Notes under the pieces: generated by a model
Told to the model about the DNA's origin: nothing
Databases searched by the model: none
What the model saw: only the letters and a program-made list of their open reading frames with translations
Made by a program: the position numbers and the translations under genes
Shown here: positions 38,420 through 47,180 of the stretch, piece after piece
Position numbering within the stretch: position 1 is the first letter of the stretch
Layout: every line of letters begins with the position of its first letter
NCBI GenBank assembly: GCA_913020115.1
Contig: CAJWBQ010000002.1
Location: 62,001 to 126,000 of the forward strand
Length of the DNA stretch: 64,000 nt
Reading direction: 5' to 3'
Source of the DNA: an uncultured Cellvibrionales bacterium
GTDB taxonomy: Bacteria; Pseudomonadota; Gammaproteobacteria; Pseudomonadales; Cellvibrionaceae

Positions 38420-38438
38420 GGGCCTCAAAATGAGGCCC
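38420..38438 (-). terminator. Hairpin terminator of the yceI operon
   Basis: GGGCCTCA-AAA-TGAGGCCC is a perfect 8-bp stem with a 3-nt loop, beginning 9 bp after the yceI stop. The following minus-strand bases are only weakly T-rich, so Rho-independent termination is probable rather than certain. Confidence 0.65.
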
Positions 38439-38446
38439 AACAATCA

Positions 38447-39019
38447 CTATTGGCGAATGCCTTCGATGTGTAATTCCAGCTCTACATGGGTCGATGCGGG
38501 CCCAAGTTTTGCTGGAATTCCAAAGTCTTCCAAACCAATTTTTACAGTGCCGCTAAAACCAGCGCGGTATCCACCCCAAGGATCTTTGCCTTCACCGACT
38601 TTAAGTACATCAATTGAAATTTCTTTGCTAACTCCGTGCAAGTTCAAATCGCCATTCACGGTCATATGACCATTGCCTTTGTCAGTGACGGAGGTACTGG
38701 AAAATGAAGCTCTCGTAAATTTTTCCACATCCAAAAAGTCACCGCTTTTGAGGTGTTTATCACGCTCAGCATGATTTGAGTTAATGCTTTTAGGGTCAAT
38801 TTCAATATTGATTGTTGATGCAGAAACATTCGCGGGATCATAACTAAACTGACCTTTAAAACCATCAAAACGGCCCGTCAACCAACTGTAACCTAAATGT
38901 TTAATTTTGAAGTTGATCGAGGCATGAGCACCTTTATCGTCAACAGTATAATTTGCGGCCGAGGCCAGGGGGCTGAGTAAGCTCGCCACTAACAATGAAC
39001 CCAATAATACTCTCTTCAT
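38447..39019 (-). CDS. yceI: YceI family periplasmic lipocalin-like protein
   Basis: A 190-residue exported protein binding isoprenoid-type lipids in characterised relatives. The signal peptide is MKRVLLGSLLVASLLSPLASA (1-21). The mature part has YTVDDKGAHASINFKIKHLGYSWLTGRFDGFKGQFSYDP and later HADRDKH-like NHAERDKHLKSGDFLDVEKF, both YceI hallmarks. ATG 39019 has GGAG 6 nt upstream. It follows the cytochrome b561 gene by 19 bp, the same yceJ-yceI operon order as in E. coli. Confidence 0.93.
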   Translation of the reverse strand: MKRVLLGSLLVASLLSPLASAANYTVDDKGAHASINFKIKHLGYSWLTGRFDGFKGQFSYDPANVSASTINIEIDPKSINSNHAERDKHLKSGDFLDVEKFTRASFSSTSVTDKGNGHMTVNGDLNLHGVSKEISIDVLKVGEGKDPWGGYRAGFSGTVKIGLEDFGIPAKLGPASTHVELELHIEGIRQ

Positions 39020-39038
39020 GTATTTCTCCATGTGGTGT

Positions 39039-39584
39039 TTAGCGCTTGTTGCCAAGCATTCTTTTTAAGGTTTCGTCTTTATCTATAAAATGGTGTTTAA
39101 GTGCGGCGCAAGCGTGTAGCAATGCCAATCCAACAAGCAGGTATGTGGCGTATTCATGCACTTCCCCCGCGATATCTTCTTGATTCTCTAACAAGGGACC
39201 AAACCCAGGCACGGTAAACAATTCAAATACTTCAATGCCGCGGCCATCTGCTGTTGAAATCATATAACCACTGACGAAGACCACAAGCATCAAAAAATAC
39301 AAAAAATGGTGGGTGTAGTGCCCCGCCTTTTGCTCTAGCTTTGTGTGGCCTTGCAAGGCTTCTGGTTGCGTATCAATTTTTCGCCAAATCATTCGACATA
39401 AAGTCACTACAAGTAAACTCAAGCCAATGCTTTTGTGCAGAGCGGGTGCCGTTTTGTACCAGCCGCTGTAGTAGTCCAAACCAACCATCCAGTAACCGAG
39501 CCCAAAGAGGCCAATAATCGTAAGTGCGCTCAACCAGTGAAAACCCACTGCCCAGTAGCCGTAACGATGCTCCGAATTTCTCAA
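39039..39584 (-). CDS. Cytochrome b561 (YceJ-like)
   Basis: A 181-residue four-helix di-haem b membrane protein. Histidines suited to haem ligation lie in VGFHWLSALTI, APALHKSIGLSLL, HYTHHFLYFLML and EVHEYATYLLVG. In E. coli such proteins (CybB/YceJ) pass electrons between the quinone pool and periplasmic partners. The start is TTG 39584, the first possible start after an in-frame stop, with AGGAG and GAGG upstream. It is co-transcribed with yceI. Confidence 0.92.
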   Translation of the reverse strand: MRNSEHRYGYWAVGFHWLSALTIIGLFGLGYWMVGLDYYSGWYKTAPALHKSIGLSLLVVTLCRMIWRKIDTQPEALQGHTKLEQKAGHYTHHFLYFLMLVVFVSGYMISTADGRGIEVFELFTVPGFGPLLENQEDIAGEVHEYATYLLVGLALLHACAALKHHFIDKDETLKRMLGNKR

Positions 39585-39965
39585 GTTCCTCGGTCTCCTG
39601 CGTTAATGTCGATGGGGCTCATTCTCGTCATTTTCAGCATGCTGTGACTCTCTTAAAGCCGATAGGTTCGACAAAGCCCCAATAGAATAATTCTAACAGA
39701 GTATTAGTCAATCTATTGTGGTCTCCTTACGCCCACATTACTGGCTATACCATGCCCTGGGGTAAGACAGAGCCAGTGTATTTAATGTAAATTTCCATCT
39801 AGCTGCGGAGCAAAAACACCTCATAGTGGCCCTTTTTCCCCATCAATGGCCAAGTCGACAGAGTGATTTCGCATGATATTGACGGGGCACTTATTATTTC
39901 GCGTCAATTCCGCTAAAATTAGCCACATTCTTCACTATCCAGCCAACATTAACTGAGATTAAACG
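39585..39965. promoter_or_regulatory. Divergent promoter region of cytochrome b561/yceI and the YebC-like gene
   Basis: No ORF was found here. A perfect dyad TAGAAT-A-ATTCTA lies at 39683-39695, about 100 bp upstream of the cytochrome b561 start, and may be an operator. A -10-like TAAAAT at 39914-39919 may serve the YebC-like gene. No RNA structure was recognised. Confidence 0.4.
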
Positions 39966-40682
39966 ATGGGCAGAGCTTACCAAAACCGCAAAGAATCCAT
40001 GGCTAAGACCTCGGATCAGAATGCACGGGTGTACAGCAAATACAGTATGGAAATTTACACTTGTGCCAAATCTGGCGGTGCAGACCCTCTAGGCAACCTA
40101 GCACTCCGCAGCTTGATGGATCGTGCAAAAAAAGACCAAGTGCCCAGCCACGTTATACAAAAGGCCCTTGAAAAAGCACAGGGAGCAGGCGGAGAAGACT
40201 ACGCCACGGCCCGCTACGAAGGCTTTGGCCCAAATAACTGTATGGTGATTGTGGATTGTCTGACCGACAACCCCAACCGCACCTTCGGCGATGTGCGCGT
40301 TTGCTTCAATAAGACCAAGAATAAGCTAGGCGGTCAAGGCAGCGTAATGCATATGTTTGACCACTGCGCCATTTTGGTTTTTCCCGGTGACGATGAAGAG
40401 TCGATATTGGAAACCTTAATGATGGCCGACGTAGACGTGACCGACATTGAGTGTGAAGACGGTAAAATCACGGTGTTTGCGCCCCACACAGAATATGGCA
40501 AAACCAAGGCCGCACTACTGGAAAGCCTTGGTGAAATTGAGTTTGAAGTAGACGAGATTCAATTTGTACCTCAGGAAACATCCCCGCTTGAGGGCGACGA
40601 TATTGAGTCCTTAGAAAAACTCATCGATATGCTTAGCGATCTGGAAGATGTGCAAAATGTTTACCACAGCGCTGAGTATTAA
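39966..40682 (+). CDS. YebC/PmpR family protein (YeeN-type paralogue)
   Basis: A 238-residue member of the YebC family, characterised members of which act as transcription regulators or relieve ribosome stalling at proline-rich stretches. It starts [40 protein letters not shown], where canonical YebC has GHSKW; this variant N-terminus is typical of the YeeN subgroup. The middle [51 protein letters not shown] is the family core. It lies 8 bp upstream of yibL, a likely ribosome-associated partner in the same operon. Confidence 0.92.
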   Translation: MGRAYQNRKESMAKTSDQNARVYSKYSMEIYTCAKSGGADPLGNLALRSLMDRAKKDQVPSHVIQKALEKAQGAGGEDYATARYEGFGPNNCMVIVDCLTDNPNRTFGDVRVCFNKTKNKLGGQGSVMHMFDHCAILVFPGDDEESILETLMMADVDVTDIECEDGKITVFAPHTEYGKTKAALLESLGEIEFEVDEIQFVPQETSPLEGDDIESLEKLIDMLSDLEDVQNVYHSAEY

Positions 40683-40690
40683 GGTAAATC

Positions 40691-41047
40691 ATGAATTTTA
40701 AGCAAGAGCTTCAAACCTTAAACAATAGGCTCGATAAGTATCGAGGCAAAATGGTCTCTGCCAGACAGCGCAATGACAGAGTGATTATTGCGCAATTTCA
40801 AACGGAGATTGACAGCCTTACGCAAAAAATCGCTCACTTGAAATCTCAGCAGGGCGAGCAGATGAGCAATAAAGGCAGCAGCATAAAAGCGCTGGCCTTT
40901 AATCGAACGCTCACTAAGGCCGAGCAGGCCGATATGGGGAAGTTGAAAAAATCAGTGCGGGGCTTGGTCGTAGTACACCCAATGACCGCTATTGGACGTG
41001 AAATTGGCGTGACGACGGTTACCGGGTTCGCACCCACCAAATTCTAA
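40691..41047 (+). CDS. yibL: YibL family ribosome-associated protein
   Basis: A 118-residue protein with an N-terminal coiled coil (about 5-55) and the highly conserved tail RTLTKAEQADMGKLKKSVRGLVVVHPMTAIGREIGVTTVTGF, near-identical to E. coli YibL. YibL associates with ribosomes; its exact role is unclear. AAGG precedes the ATG. It is downstream of the YebC-like gene, which fits a shared translation-related function. Confidence 0.93.
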   Translation: MNFKQELQTLNNRLDKYRGKMVSARQRNDRVIIAQFQTEIDSLTQKIAHLKSQQGEQMSNKGSSIKALAFNRTLTKAEQADMGKLKKSVRGLVVVHPMTAIGREIGVTTVTGFAPTKF

Positions 41048-41062
41048 GGAAACACACCTAGA

Positions 41063-41106
41063 CCCGCCATTACAGCTTGTCACTTGAGACAGGCTGCAAT
41101 GGCGGG
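41063..41106. terminator. Long bidirectional hairpin between yibL and the SDR gene
   Basis: Arms of 19 nt (41063-41081, starting CCCGCCATTACAGC, and 41088-41106, ending GCAATGGCGGG) pair with two mismatches around a 6-nt loop. It sits between convergent genes and probably stops both transcripts, although no T-tract follows on either side. Confidence 0.6.
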
Positions 41107-41136
41107 CCTCATCAGGGGCATTGTTCAGCATAGCGA

Positions 41137-41853
41137 CTAGCCCATCAGCTTTCGGTAAACCCCTCCAGGCAGACATTCCAGAAGAATTGCGATCAAACGC
41201 CACCGCTTAGTGACGTAAACCACCGAGCGCTTGTGTTTAATGGCGGTCAATATTTGCTGCGCAGCCTTTGGCACCGGCGCACACCAAAAAATCCCCTCAC
41301 CTTTGGCCATAGCTGTATCAACGAAGCCGGGCCGGATATCAGTGATACTAATGTCCTTAGCGTCTACATGGGCGCGACAGGCCAGCCCTTCAAGGTAAGA
41401 CGACACATAAGCTTTTGATGCATTGTAAGAGGCCGCAGGGCCGCCCCGAACCGCGGCAATTGAAGATATTCCAACAATGTGTCCGTGCCCTTTAGAGACA
41501 AAATAATGATAGGCCACATTCGCTATCGCGGTGAAACCAAGTACATTGACGGCAACGGTGCTCAGCTCGTCTTCAAGAGGAAGTTTTGGGTCATTACTTC
41601 CCGTGCCGGAATTAATAACAACAAGGTCAACACCGTCCATGGTCTCCAAAAGTTGCTTGAAAGCCTTAAGCGCTCCCTGTACATCCTCTAGATCCATGGT
41701 GGCTTTGTAAGCCTTTGCCGGCAGTACTTCTGCCAGAGTGTCGAGCAAGTGTGAACGCCGACCGGTAATGCCCAGCTCATAGCCTTGTGTCGACATTTGC
41801 TGGGCAAGCTCGCGGCCAATGCCCGAGGTGGCGCCTATAATGATAGCTTTCAT
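41137..41853 (-). CDS. Short-chain dehydrogenase/reductase
   Basis: A 238-residue SDR with GATSGIG (7-13) and the catalytic Ser of VGISSIAAV and Tyr-x3-Lys in YNASKAYVSSYLEGL. NSGTG stands in the place of the usual NNAG. TGRRSH after the second strand favours NADP(H). The C-terminal RWRLIAILLECLPGGVYRKLMG looks amphipathic, as in membrane-associated SDRs. It is first in a run of same-strand catabolic genes (41.1-43.0 kb) but separated by 37 bp from the next, so operon membership is likely. Substrate unknown. Confidence 0.87.
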   Translation of the reverse strand: MKAIIIGATSGIGRELAQQMSTQGYELGITGRRSHLLDTLAEVLPAKAYKATMDLEDVQGALKAFKQLLETMDGVDLVVINSGTGSNDPKLPLEDELSTVAVNVLGFTAIANVAYHYFVSKGHGHIVGISSIAAVRGGPAASYNASKAYVSSYLEGLACRAHVDAKDISITDIRPGFVDTAMAKGEGIFWCAPVPKAAQQILTAIKHKRSVVYVTKRWRLIAILLECLPGGVYRKLMG

Positions 41854-41890
41854 CTGCAGATCTCTAATGAGTTGAAAGCAGAATACTGAC

Positions 41891-42181
41891 TTATACTGAG
41901 TCCATCAACTCGATGACGGGAGCGGCGGCCATACAAGGTGCCAATTCCTTGCCATACTCTCGGAAATAGTCAGTTTTTCCGTGCGCGACCAAAGCCTCTT
42001 CGTCGATGTATTCTTCTAGAACAACATACATCTGTGCATCTTCTCTCGACTTATGTATAGAGTAAAAATTACAGCCGGGCTCGTTGGCATTCACTTCTTC
42101 CATCAAGCGTTTAAAAATACCTTCAAACTCTTCATTCTTGCCCACTTGTACTTGTAATTTTGCCGTTACACCAATAGCCAT
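41891..42181 (-). CDS. Antibiotic biosynthesis monooxygenase (ABM) domain protein
   Basis: A 96-residue dimeric alpha/beta-barrel-type protein, AIGVTAKLQVQVGKNEEFEGIFKRLMEEVNANEPGCNFYSIHKSREDAQMYVVLEEYIDEEALVAHGKTDYFREYGKEL. This is the ABM/YgiN pattern. YgiN-like proteins act on quinols; others are cofactor-free oxygenases. ATG 42181 has AAGGA 7 nt upstream, and the longer ORF start at 42205 is unlikely. It is flanked by two SDR genes on the same strand, suggesting one catabolic unit. Confidence 0.87.
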   Translation of the reverse strand: MAIGVTAKLQVQVGKNEEFEGIFKRLMEEVNANEPGCNFYSIHKSREDAQMYVVLEEYIDEEALVAHGKTDYFREYGKELAPCMAAAPVIELMDSV

Positions 42182-42242
42182 TTTTGCATCCTTAAATAAT
42201 ATCAATTTTAGTCAATTTAGTTCGAGTATCTTAAGCTTGGCG

Positions 42243-43049
42243 CTACAAAACACCCGAGCCCGTTTCAACGTTCTCTGGTGCCAGCTGGCTAAATTGCACC
42301 TGCAACTTTTTCATGCCGCCAATCCAGCGTTCATAATCATTGGCTTTGTTCTGAAAATACTTCTTCACCACGGGGTGAGGTAAAATCATAAAATCTTCCG
42401 CAGCGAGTCCAGCCACAACACACTCCGCCACGTCGGCGGCTGGCAGCATGCCATCAATACCTGCCACACTGCCGTCGGTGCCGGCCGTCATATTAGACTC
42501 CACCGCCTGAGGGCAAAGAGCAGAAACTTTGATGCCTTGGTGGCCGTGAGAAATGGCCAACCACTCGGCAAAAGACAAAGCGGCGTGTTTACTCATGGAG
42601 TAACTTAAAGAACCTAACTGAGTGAGCATGCCCGCCGCAGATGCCGTAATGAGGAAATAGCCCTCTCCCTTCTCAAGCATTTTAGGCAGTGCCGCGCGAG
42701 CCGCATAAATATGAGACTGCACATTAATGTCCCACACTTTTTGAAAGTCTTCGTTGGAGGTTTCAGCTCCACCCATGCGGAATATTCCCGCGTTGCCGCA
42801 GTACAAATCAATGCGTCCGTGTGCGGCTTCCGTTTCTCGAATCAGCCGACTCACTTCCTCTTCACTGCCCATGTCGCAGACAAACACCGTTGTGTTATCC
42901 AATTCTTCCGCCAGCGCCCGTAGGCCAGCTTCGTCTACGTCCACTAAAACTATTTTTTCAGGTTTGTCCTGATGAAAACGTCGGGCCATCGCCTTGCCAA
43001 TACCATTGGCGGCGCCTGTAACAATAACGACTTTTCCCTGCAGATCCAT
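42243..43049 (-). CDS. Short-chain dehydrogenase/reductase
   Basis: A 268-residue SDR with TGAANGIG (11-18), Asp in VDVDEAGL after the second strand (NAD preference), and the catalytic triad Ser (ITASAAG) and Tyr-x3-Lys (YSMSKHAAL). CGNAG stands in for NNAG, a frequent variant. GAGAG precedes the ATG. A long C-terminus, YFQNKANDYERWIGGMKKLQVQFSQL, resembles that of SDRs in steroid or lipid catabolism. It is upstream of the ABM and second SDR genes on the same strand. Confidence 0.88.
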   Translation of the reverse strand: MDLQGKVVIVTGAANGIGKAMARRFHQDKPEKIVLVDVDEAGLRALAEELDNTTVFVCDMGSEEEVSRLIRETEAAHGRIDLYCGNAGIFRMGGAETSNEDFQKVWDINVQSHIYAARAALPKMLEKGEGYFLITASAAGMLTQLGSLSYSMSKHAALSFAEWLAISHGHQGIKVSALCPQAVESNMTAGTDGSVAGIDGMLPAADVAECVVAGLAAEDFMILPHPVVKKYFQNKANDYERWIGGMKKLQVQFSQLAPENVETGSGVL

Positions 43050-43194
43050 GACTCTCTCTCTCGCAATTATTTATTTGCACGCAGCATCTCACAAGCCACC
43101 CCAAAGCAGAACATCAGCTGCTGAATGACTGGTAATCAACACAAGTGATAATGATTAGAAAATATAGCTAAGGAGGAGTTTATACCCCAGAGTC

Positions 43195-43216
43195 GCAGGC
43201 CTTTGAACAGGCCTGC
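43195..43216 (-). terminator. Terminator-like hairpin downstream of the esterase gene
   Basis: GCAGGCCT-TTGAAC-AGGCCTGC is a perfect 8-bp stem starting 12 bp after the esterase stop. There is no strong T-tract on the minus strand. Confidence 0.6.
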
Positions 43217-43228
43217 AAGCCGCACAGT

Positions 43229-44515
43229 TCAGTTCAGTGCTTGATACGTAAGCACTTTAAAATCTTCTCTCAGAGGCAGGGTGCCAGAGGGCAAAAGCTG
43301 GGTCATCACAAGCCCCATAAACTCTTCTTGTGGGTCTATCCAGAATATGGTGCTCGCCAAGCCACCCCAAAAATAAGAACCCACGGAACCGGACGCCCCG
43401 GTGTTAGGCACATTTAGGTCAATACCAAAACCCAGCCCAAACCCAAACGAGGCCGATGACACACCAGAGTTCGGGGTTATCGTAGTGCCATCATTCAAAT
43501 GGGGAATATGATTAGACGTCATAAGCTCGAGGGTTTTCCTGCCAATTACGCGATTCCCATTCAAGCTGCCTTGGTTGAGTAGCATTTGCCCAAAACGCAA
43601 GTAATCACGAGTGCTCGACACCAAACCGCCGCCACCGGAGGCCATGTTTGGCGCTTTAGAGAACTGGCCATCCTGAGGATCATAAACCACCAAATCACCC
43701 GTTTTTGGGTCATTATTATAAGCCACGGCTAAACGGTGAAGTTTGTTCGCTGGCACATAAAAAGCCGTGTCCTTCATGCCCAAAGGCTCAAAAATTCGCT
43801 CTTGTAAGAATGCTTCCAGCGATTGCCCAGACAAAACCTCAATCAAGCGGCCCTGAACGTCCACCGACACACTGTAAACCCAGCGAGTGCCAGGTTGATA
43901 GAGCAATGGTATAGCGCTCAGTTTCTCAGTGAAATCGGCCAGAGTGTGCTCAGGAGTTTGTAGTAAACCCGCTTCACGATACAATTTGTCAACGGCTGTA
44001 TTGCCAAACACGCCATAAGTAAAGCCGGCGGTATGGGTCAACAGCTCTTGGATAGTGGGCGCGTGATCCACATCTTCCAATTCGATGTCATTACCGCTTG
44101 CTGATTTAAGCACCTGTAAATTGGCAAACTCAGGCATATATTTGGAAATTGGGTCCTGCAGGTGAAACTTACCTTCCTCGTACAGAGTCATCAGCGCTAC
44201 TGCGACGATAGGTTTAGACATAGAGTAAATTCGGAACAGAGTATCTTCCGTCATTGGCAACTTGCCCTCTATGTCCTGATAACCAAAGGACTTCAGATAG
44301 GCCACACTGTTTTTATTGGCAATGGCGCCAATCATACCACCGGTTTTTCCCTCATCTATGTAGTGGTGAAACTTCTTATCAATCAGCGTTAATCGCTTAC
44401 TATCAAAACCCGCTTTTTCAGGCGAAACTCGATGCAGCTTGTCAGCGTTAGCTCCGTTTAGGAGCACCAAGGAGAGGGTAATTAGCGATAAAAAAACCCT
44501 AAAGTGATTATTCAT
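43229..44515 (-). CDS. Exported serine hydrolase of the class C beta-lactamase family (EstB-like)
   Basis: A 428-residue protein with a signal peptide (about 1-24, ending GANA). The class C-like active site has Ser98-x2-Lys101 (IYSMSKPI) and Tyr214-Ser-Val (WVYSVSVDVQG). The third motif (usually KTG/HxG) appears as GASGSVGSYFWGG. Such enzymes are mostly esterases or peptidases rather than true beta-lactamases, and the DILFRIYSMSKP-like context is EstB/LovD-type. AAGG lies 7 nt before the ATG. A strong AT-rich dyad upstream suggests its own regulator. Confidence 0.85.
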   Translation of the reverse strand: MNNHFRVFLSLITLSLVLLNGANADKLHRVSPEKAGFDSKRLTLIDKKFHHYIDEGKTGGMIGAIANKNSVAYLKSFGYQDIEGKLPMTEDTLFRIYSMSKPIVAVALMTLYEEGKFHLQDPISKYMPEFANLQVLKSASGNDIELEDVDHAPTIQELLTHTAGFTYGVFGNTAVDKLYREAGLLQTPEHTLADFTEKLSAIPLLYQPGTRWVYSVSVDVQGRLIEVLSGQSLEAFLQERIFEPLGMKDTAFYVPANKLHRLAVAYNNDPKTGDLVVYDPQDGQFSKAPNMASGGGGLVSSTRDYLRFGQMLLNQGSLNGNRVIGRKTLELMTSNHIPHLNDGTTITPNSGVSSASFGFGLGFGIDLNVPNTGASGSVGSYFWGGLASTIFWIDPQEEFMGLVMTQLLPSGTLPLREDFKVLTYQALN

Positions 44516-44595
44516 AGATGAGCCTTATTGTTTTTAAAGTGATTGAGGCGTCTAGCCTGCCTACTACTCGACCCTCAATAACAACATCGGCTAGA

Positions 44596-44633
44596 TTATA
44601 ATGCAACTCATTATAAATAATGACGCGTTATAA
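44596..44633. promoter_or_regulatory. AT-rich dyad operator upstream of the esterase gene
   Basis: TTATAATG-N5-CATTATAA (44596-44616) is a perfect 21-bp palindrome. A degenerate copy, ATAA...TTAT, follows at 44617-44633. It lies 80-120 bp upstream of the esterase ATG in a size and symmetry typical of TetR/MarR-type operators. No regulator gene is adjacent, so the protein is unknown. Confidence 0.45.
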
Positions 44634-44786
44634 GTTTTTACCATGCTCCTCTTCAGTTCCAACACAGCAAATACAATAGGCAAAAAATTGAGAGCAGACA
44701 ATAAAGCCGCTTATCCGCTTTACTACCCGCCCACCGAATGACGCCTATCGACACCACTCGTTCACGCCGGCCTTCCGTTAAAACAA

Positions 44787-45965
44787 TTAAGCCACTAGCT
44801 CTTCAGACGGACCAAAAAATTCATAGTGGATTTGATCTTCCGGCACACCCAAATCTTTAGCAATTTTCAAGGCTGACACCATAAAAGGTTTTGGCCCCAA
44901 AAAATAAAGTTCCACGTCACGATCTTTGGGCAGTTGATCAGCCACAAGCGCTTCACTAATAAACCCCTTGGCGTGTGGCGCACAGGCCTCCTCTGGATCA
45001 CTGTATACATAATAGGGCTGCACATTCGTATTCGACCGCGCAAGGCTGTCAACATGAGCTTTAAACGCGTGGGTGCTGCTGTTCATTGCCGCGTGTATAA
45101 AACGAATGTCACGGCCAGAACTTGCCGCTGAGTTCAACATGCTGATAGCAGGCGTAATACCCACCCCTCCTGTGAGCAGAACGATAGGCCTAGCATTGCT
45201 GCGCAGAGTAAAATGACCGCAGGGGGGCAACAAATCAACCGTATCACCTAGCTCCAAGGAATCATGTAAAAAATTCGACACCGCCCCCTGAGGCTCACGC
45301 TTCACACTAATGCGCAAATAACCTTTATTGGGTGCGTCAGACAAACTGTAGTTGCGGCGCGTAGGCATTCCATTTACATCAAGAATAATTGTCACAAACT
45401 GGCCAGCTTGAAATTCCGGTATGGCGCCGCCGTCACTGGGCTCAAAATAGAAGGAAGTGATCACCTCACTCTCCTTAATTTTCTTCGCAATAATGAAGCT
45501 GCGCTCATCTCGCCAACCACCTGGCTTTTGCTCATTTTCCAGGTACACGGCCTCTTCCGCATTAATCAGAATTTCCGCAAGCTGGCCATAAGCTTTAGTC
45601 CACGCATCTAGAACCTCCGGACTTGCATTCTCTCCGAGCACGGTGGCAATTGCCTGAATCAAACAACTTCCAACTGCGTCATATTGGGAGGGCTGAATAC
45701 CAAGAGAGCAATGCTTTTGTACTATCTGATTGACCGCGTCACTGAGATTACCCAATTCGTCAATGTTTGCGCCATAGGCGATTACGGCATTCGCCAGAGC
45801 CTTAGGCTGAGTGCCTTTACCCTGATTCGTCTGGTTGAAGTAAGGTAAAACCTCAGGGTGCTGTTCGAAGAGCAAAGGGTAAAAGTGCTTCGTAATATCA
45901 TTCGCATAAAGCTGTAAAGCCGGCACGGTGGCCTTGATGATTTCTATGGTGTGAGCTTCTAACAT
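44787..45965 (-). CDS. hmp: Flavohaemoglobin (nitric oxide dioxygenase)
   Basis: Converts NO and O2 to nitrate using NAD(P)H. The 392 residues comprise a globin (1-138) with Tyr29 (B10), proximal His85 (QKHCSLGIQPSQY) and Tyr95, then an FAD domain (RRNYSLSDAPN) and an NAD domain (LLTGGVGITPAISML; FLGPKPFM). Length and motifs match E. coli Hmp. GAGGT precedes the ATG by 6 nt. Upstream are a near-consensus sigma54 promoter (46024-46039) and two GTCA-N3-TGAC sites, predicting control by NorR, whose gene is not in this window. Confidence 0.95.
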   Translation of the reverse strand: MLEAHTIEIIKATVPALQLYANDITKHFYPLLFEQHPEVLPYFNQTNQGKGTQPKALANAVIAYGANIDELGNLSDAVNQIVQKHCSLGIQPSQYDAVGSCLIQAIATVLGENASPEVLDAWTKAYGQLAEILINAEEAVYLENEQKPGGWRDERSFIIAKKIKESEVITSFYFEPSDGGAIPEFQAGQFVTIILDVNGMPTRRNYSLSDAPNKGYLRISVKREPQGAVSNFLHDSLELGDTVDLLPPCGHFTLRSNARPIVLLTGGVGITPAISMLNSAASSGRDIRFIHAAMNSSTHAFKAHVDSLARSNTNVQPYYVYSDPEEACAPHAKGFISEALVADQLPKDRDVELYFLGPKPFMVSALKIAKDLGVPEDQIHYEFFGPSEELVA

Positions 45966-46023
45966 GTAAGTACCTCTGGCTTAAATAAAGTCCCTAATAA
46001 TTTGGACGGCTTAAGGACTCTAT

Positions 46024-46039
46024 TACAGGATTCGTGCCA
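46024..46039 (-). promoter_or_regulatory. Sigma54 (-24/-12) promoter of hmp
   Basis: The minus strand reads TGGCAC-GAATC-CTGTA. The -24 element TGGCACG is perfect, and a G stands at -12 after exactly 10 bp, with T replacing the final C of GC. It lies about 60 bp before the hmp ATG and downstream of the NorR-type sites. Confidence 0.65.
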
Positions 46040-46078
46040 AAATGTAAGACATTGATTTAATTGTAATTTATTTTTCAT

Positions 46079-46119
46079 GAGTCATATTGACTACTCCAAA
46101 ATAGAAGTCAATATGACTC
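46079..46119. promoter_or_regulatory. Two NorR-type enhancer sites forming a 14-bp perfect inverted repeat
   Basis: GTCA-TAT-TGAC (46081-46091) and GTCA-ATA-TGAC (46107-46117) each match the NorR core GT-N7-AC with full GTCA/TGAC arms. They are centred 26 bp apart and lie in inverted 14-bp repeats (46079-46092 and 46106-46119). A weaker third site is TTCATATTAAC at 46126-46136. They are about 45-80 bp upstream of the -24 element, as expected for enhancer binding; E. coli norVW has three such sites. Confidence 0.65.
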
Positions 46120-46210
46120 TATCGATTCATATTAACCAAAGTGAATCAGCTTCCTAGGATGACTTCAATACAGGCTGAAAGAAGCCTCATACAAGTCGCT
46201 CGACCCGAAG

Positions 46211-47180
46211 CTAAGTCAGAAACGGCTCAAGCTTAGCGTGCTGACTTTCAAGATAGGTAATTTCCACATTATTTTTTGTGAGCCTGATGGCCCGCAAGTA
46301 GTCGCAAGAGGCTTGAGAGTACTGCCCCAAAGTATGGGCAATATCGGCTCGCGCGGCATAAAAAGGCTGGTAGCGCTCCAGAGCCTCAGCCAAACCTTGC
46401 AATCGTTCAAAAGCCAGCGCCGCTCTCCCACTGTTGGCAAGCACTACCGCCTGATTTAGTAGCACCACTGGTGAGGGCTCAAGCTTATACAGCGAGCTAT
46501 ACAAGAGCTCAATTTGCGCCCAGTGTGTTTCCTCCCAGGTCGCAGCCTCGCAGTGCAATACACTGATCGCCGCTTGTATTTTATAAGGGTCTGGCACACC
46601 TTCCGCAATTGCCCGGTTTAGAATCTCGCCACCTTCCAAAATTAAAGCTTGATCCCACAGGCTGCGATCTTGTGCCTGTAAGGGAATAAAACTTTGACGG
46701 CTCGACACTCTCGCGCAACGACGGGAATCGTGCAGTAACAACAACGCCGATAAACCACCGACATTAGAGTGCGGCAGCAAATGATGGAGCACCCTAGCCA
46801 ATCGAATAGCCTCTAACGCAAAATCATCACGAGTTAAGCGTTGCTCAATGGCGGCAGAAGAACTAAAAAAAGCTCGTGCAATTTCTTTAACACTCAGCCC
46901 ACAGAGAGTTTTTAGGGTGAGCGCCACGCGTACATTCTCTGACAATGCCGGGTGGCAACAAGTAAAGATCAAACAATCGCCGCTTAGCGACAGTAAAAAG
47001 CCACGCGCCTGGATTTCGGGGCAAGCCGCATACCGGCCAACTTTCGGTCGCCTGTAAAAAAGATTCTTGGATTGCGTCTTCTGCGAGGCTAATGTCGCGA
47101 GTATGCATCATCAGCGCCGCGAGAATAGAACCAAATTGGGCGCGGAAAATTTGCGCCCAATCATCATGAGCTTCGCTCAA
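46211..47180 (-). pseudogene. Decayed ECF42-like sigma factor (frameshift and internal deletions)
   Basis: Two reading frames together recall an ECF sigma factor with a C-terminal TPR extension. The first (from TTG 47180) reads DWAQIFRAQFGSILAALMMHTRDISLAEDAIQESFLQATESWP...NPGAWLFTVAKRR, the sigma-2 region. After KRR the frame shifts into IFTCCHPALSENVRVALTLKTLCGLSVKEIARAFFSSSAAIEQRL (sigma-4), so about 50 residues of linker are missing. After EQRL it jumps straight to ALEAIRLARVLHHLLP, lacking about 55 more residues normally found there, then continues through an intact TPR-like tail. It cannot make a normal sigma factor. The upstream partner gene is also truncated. Confidence 0.82.

Noticed and set aside
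43147..43157. GATAATGATTA resembles half of a Fur box upstream of an SDR gene.
   Set aside because: Only one and a half hexamer units are present and the gene has no iron link.
46079..46119. The 14-bp inverted repeat read as a terminator of the sigma pseudogene.
   Set aside because: The stem is AT-rich, the 13-nt loop is large and there is no T-run; each arm is itself a NorR-type dyad, so an operator explains it better.
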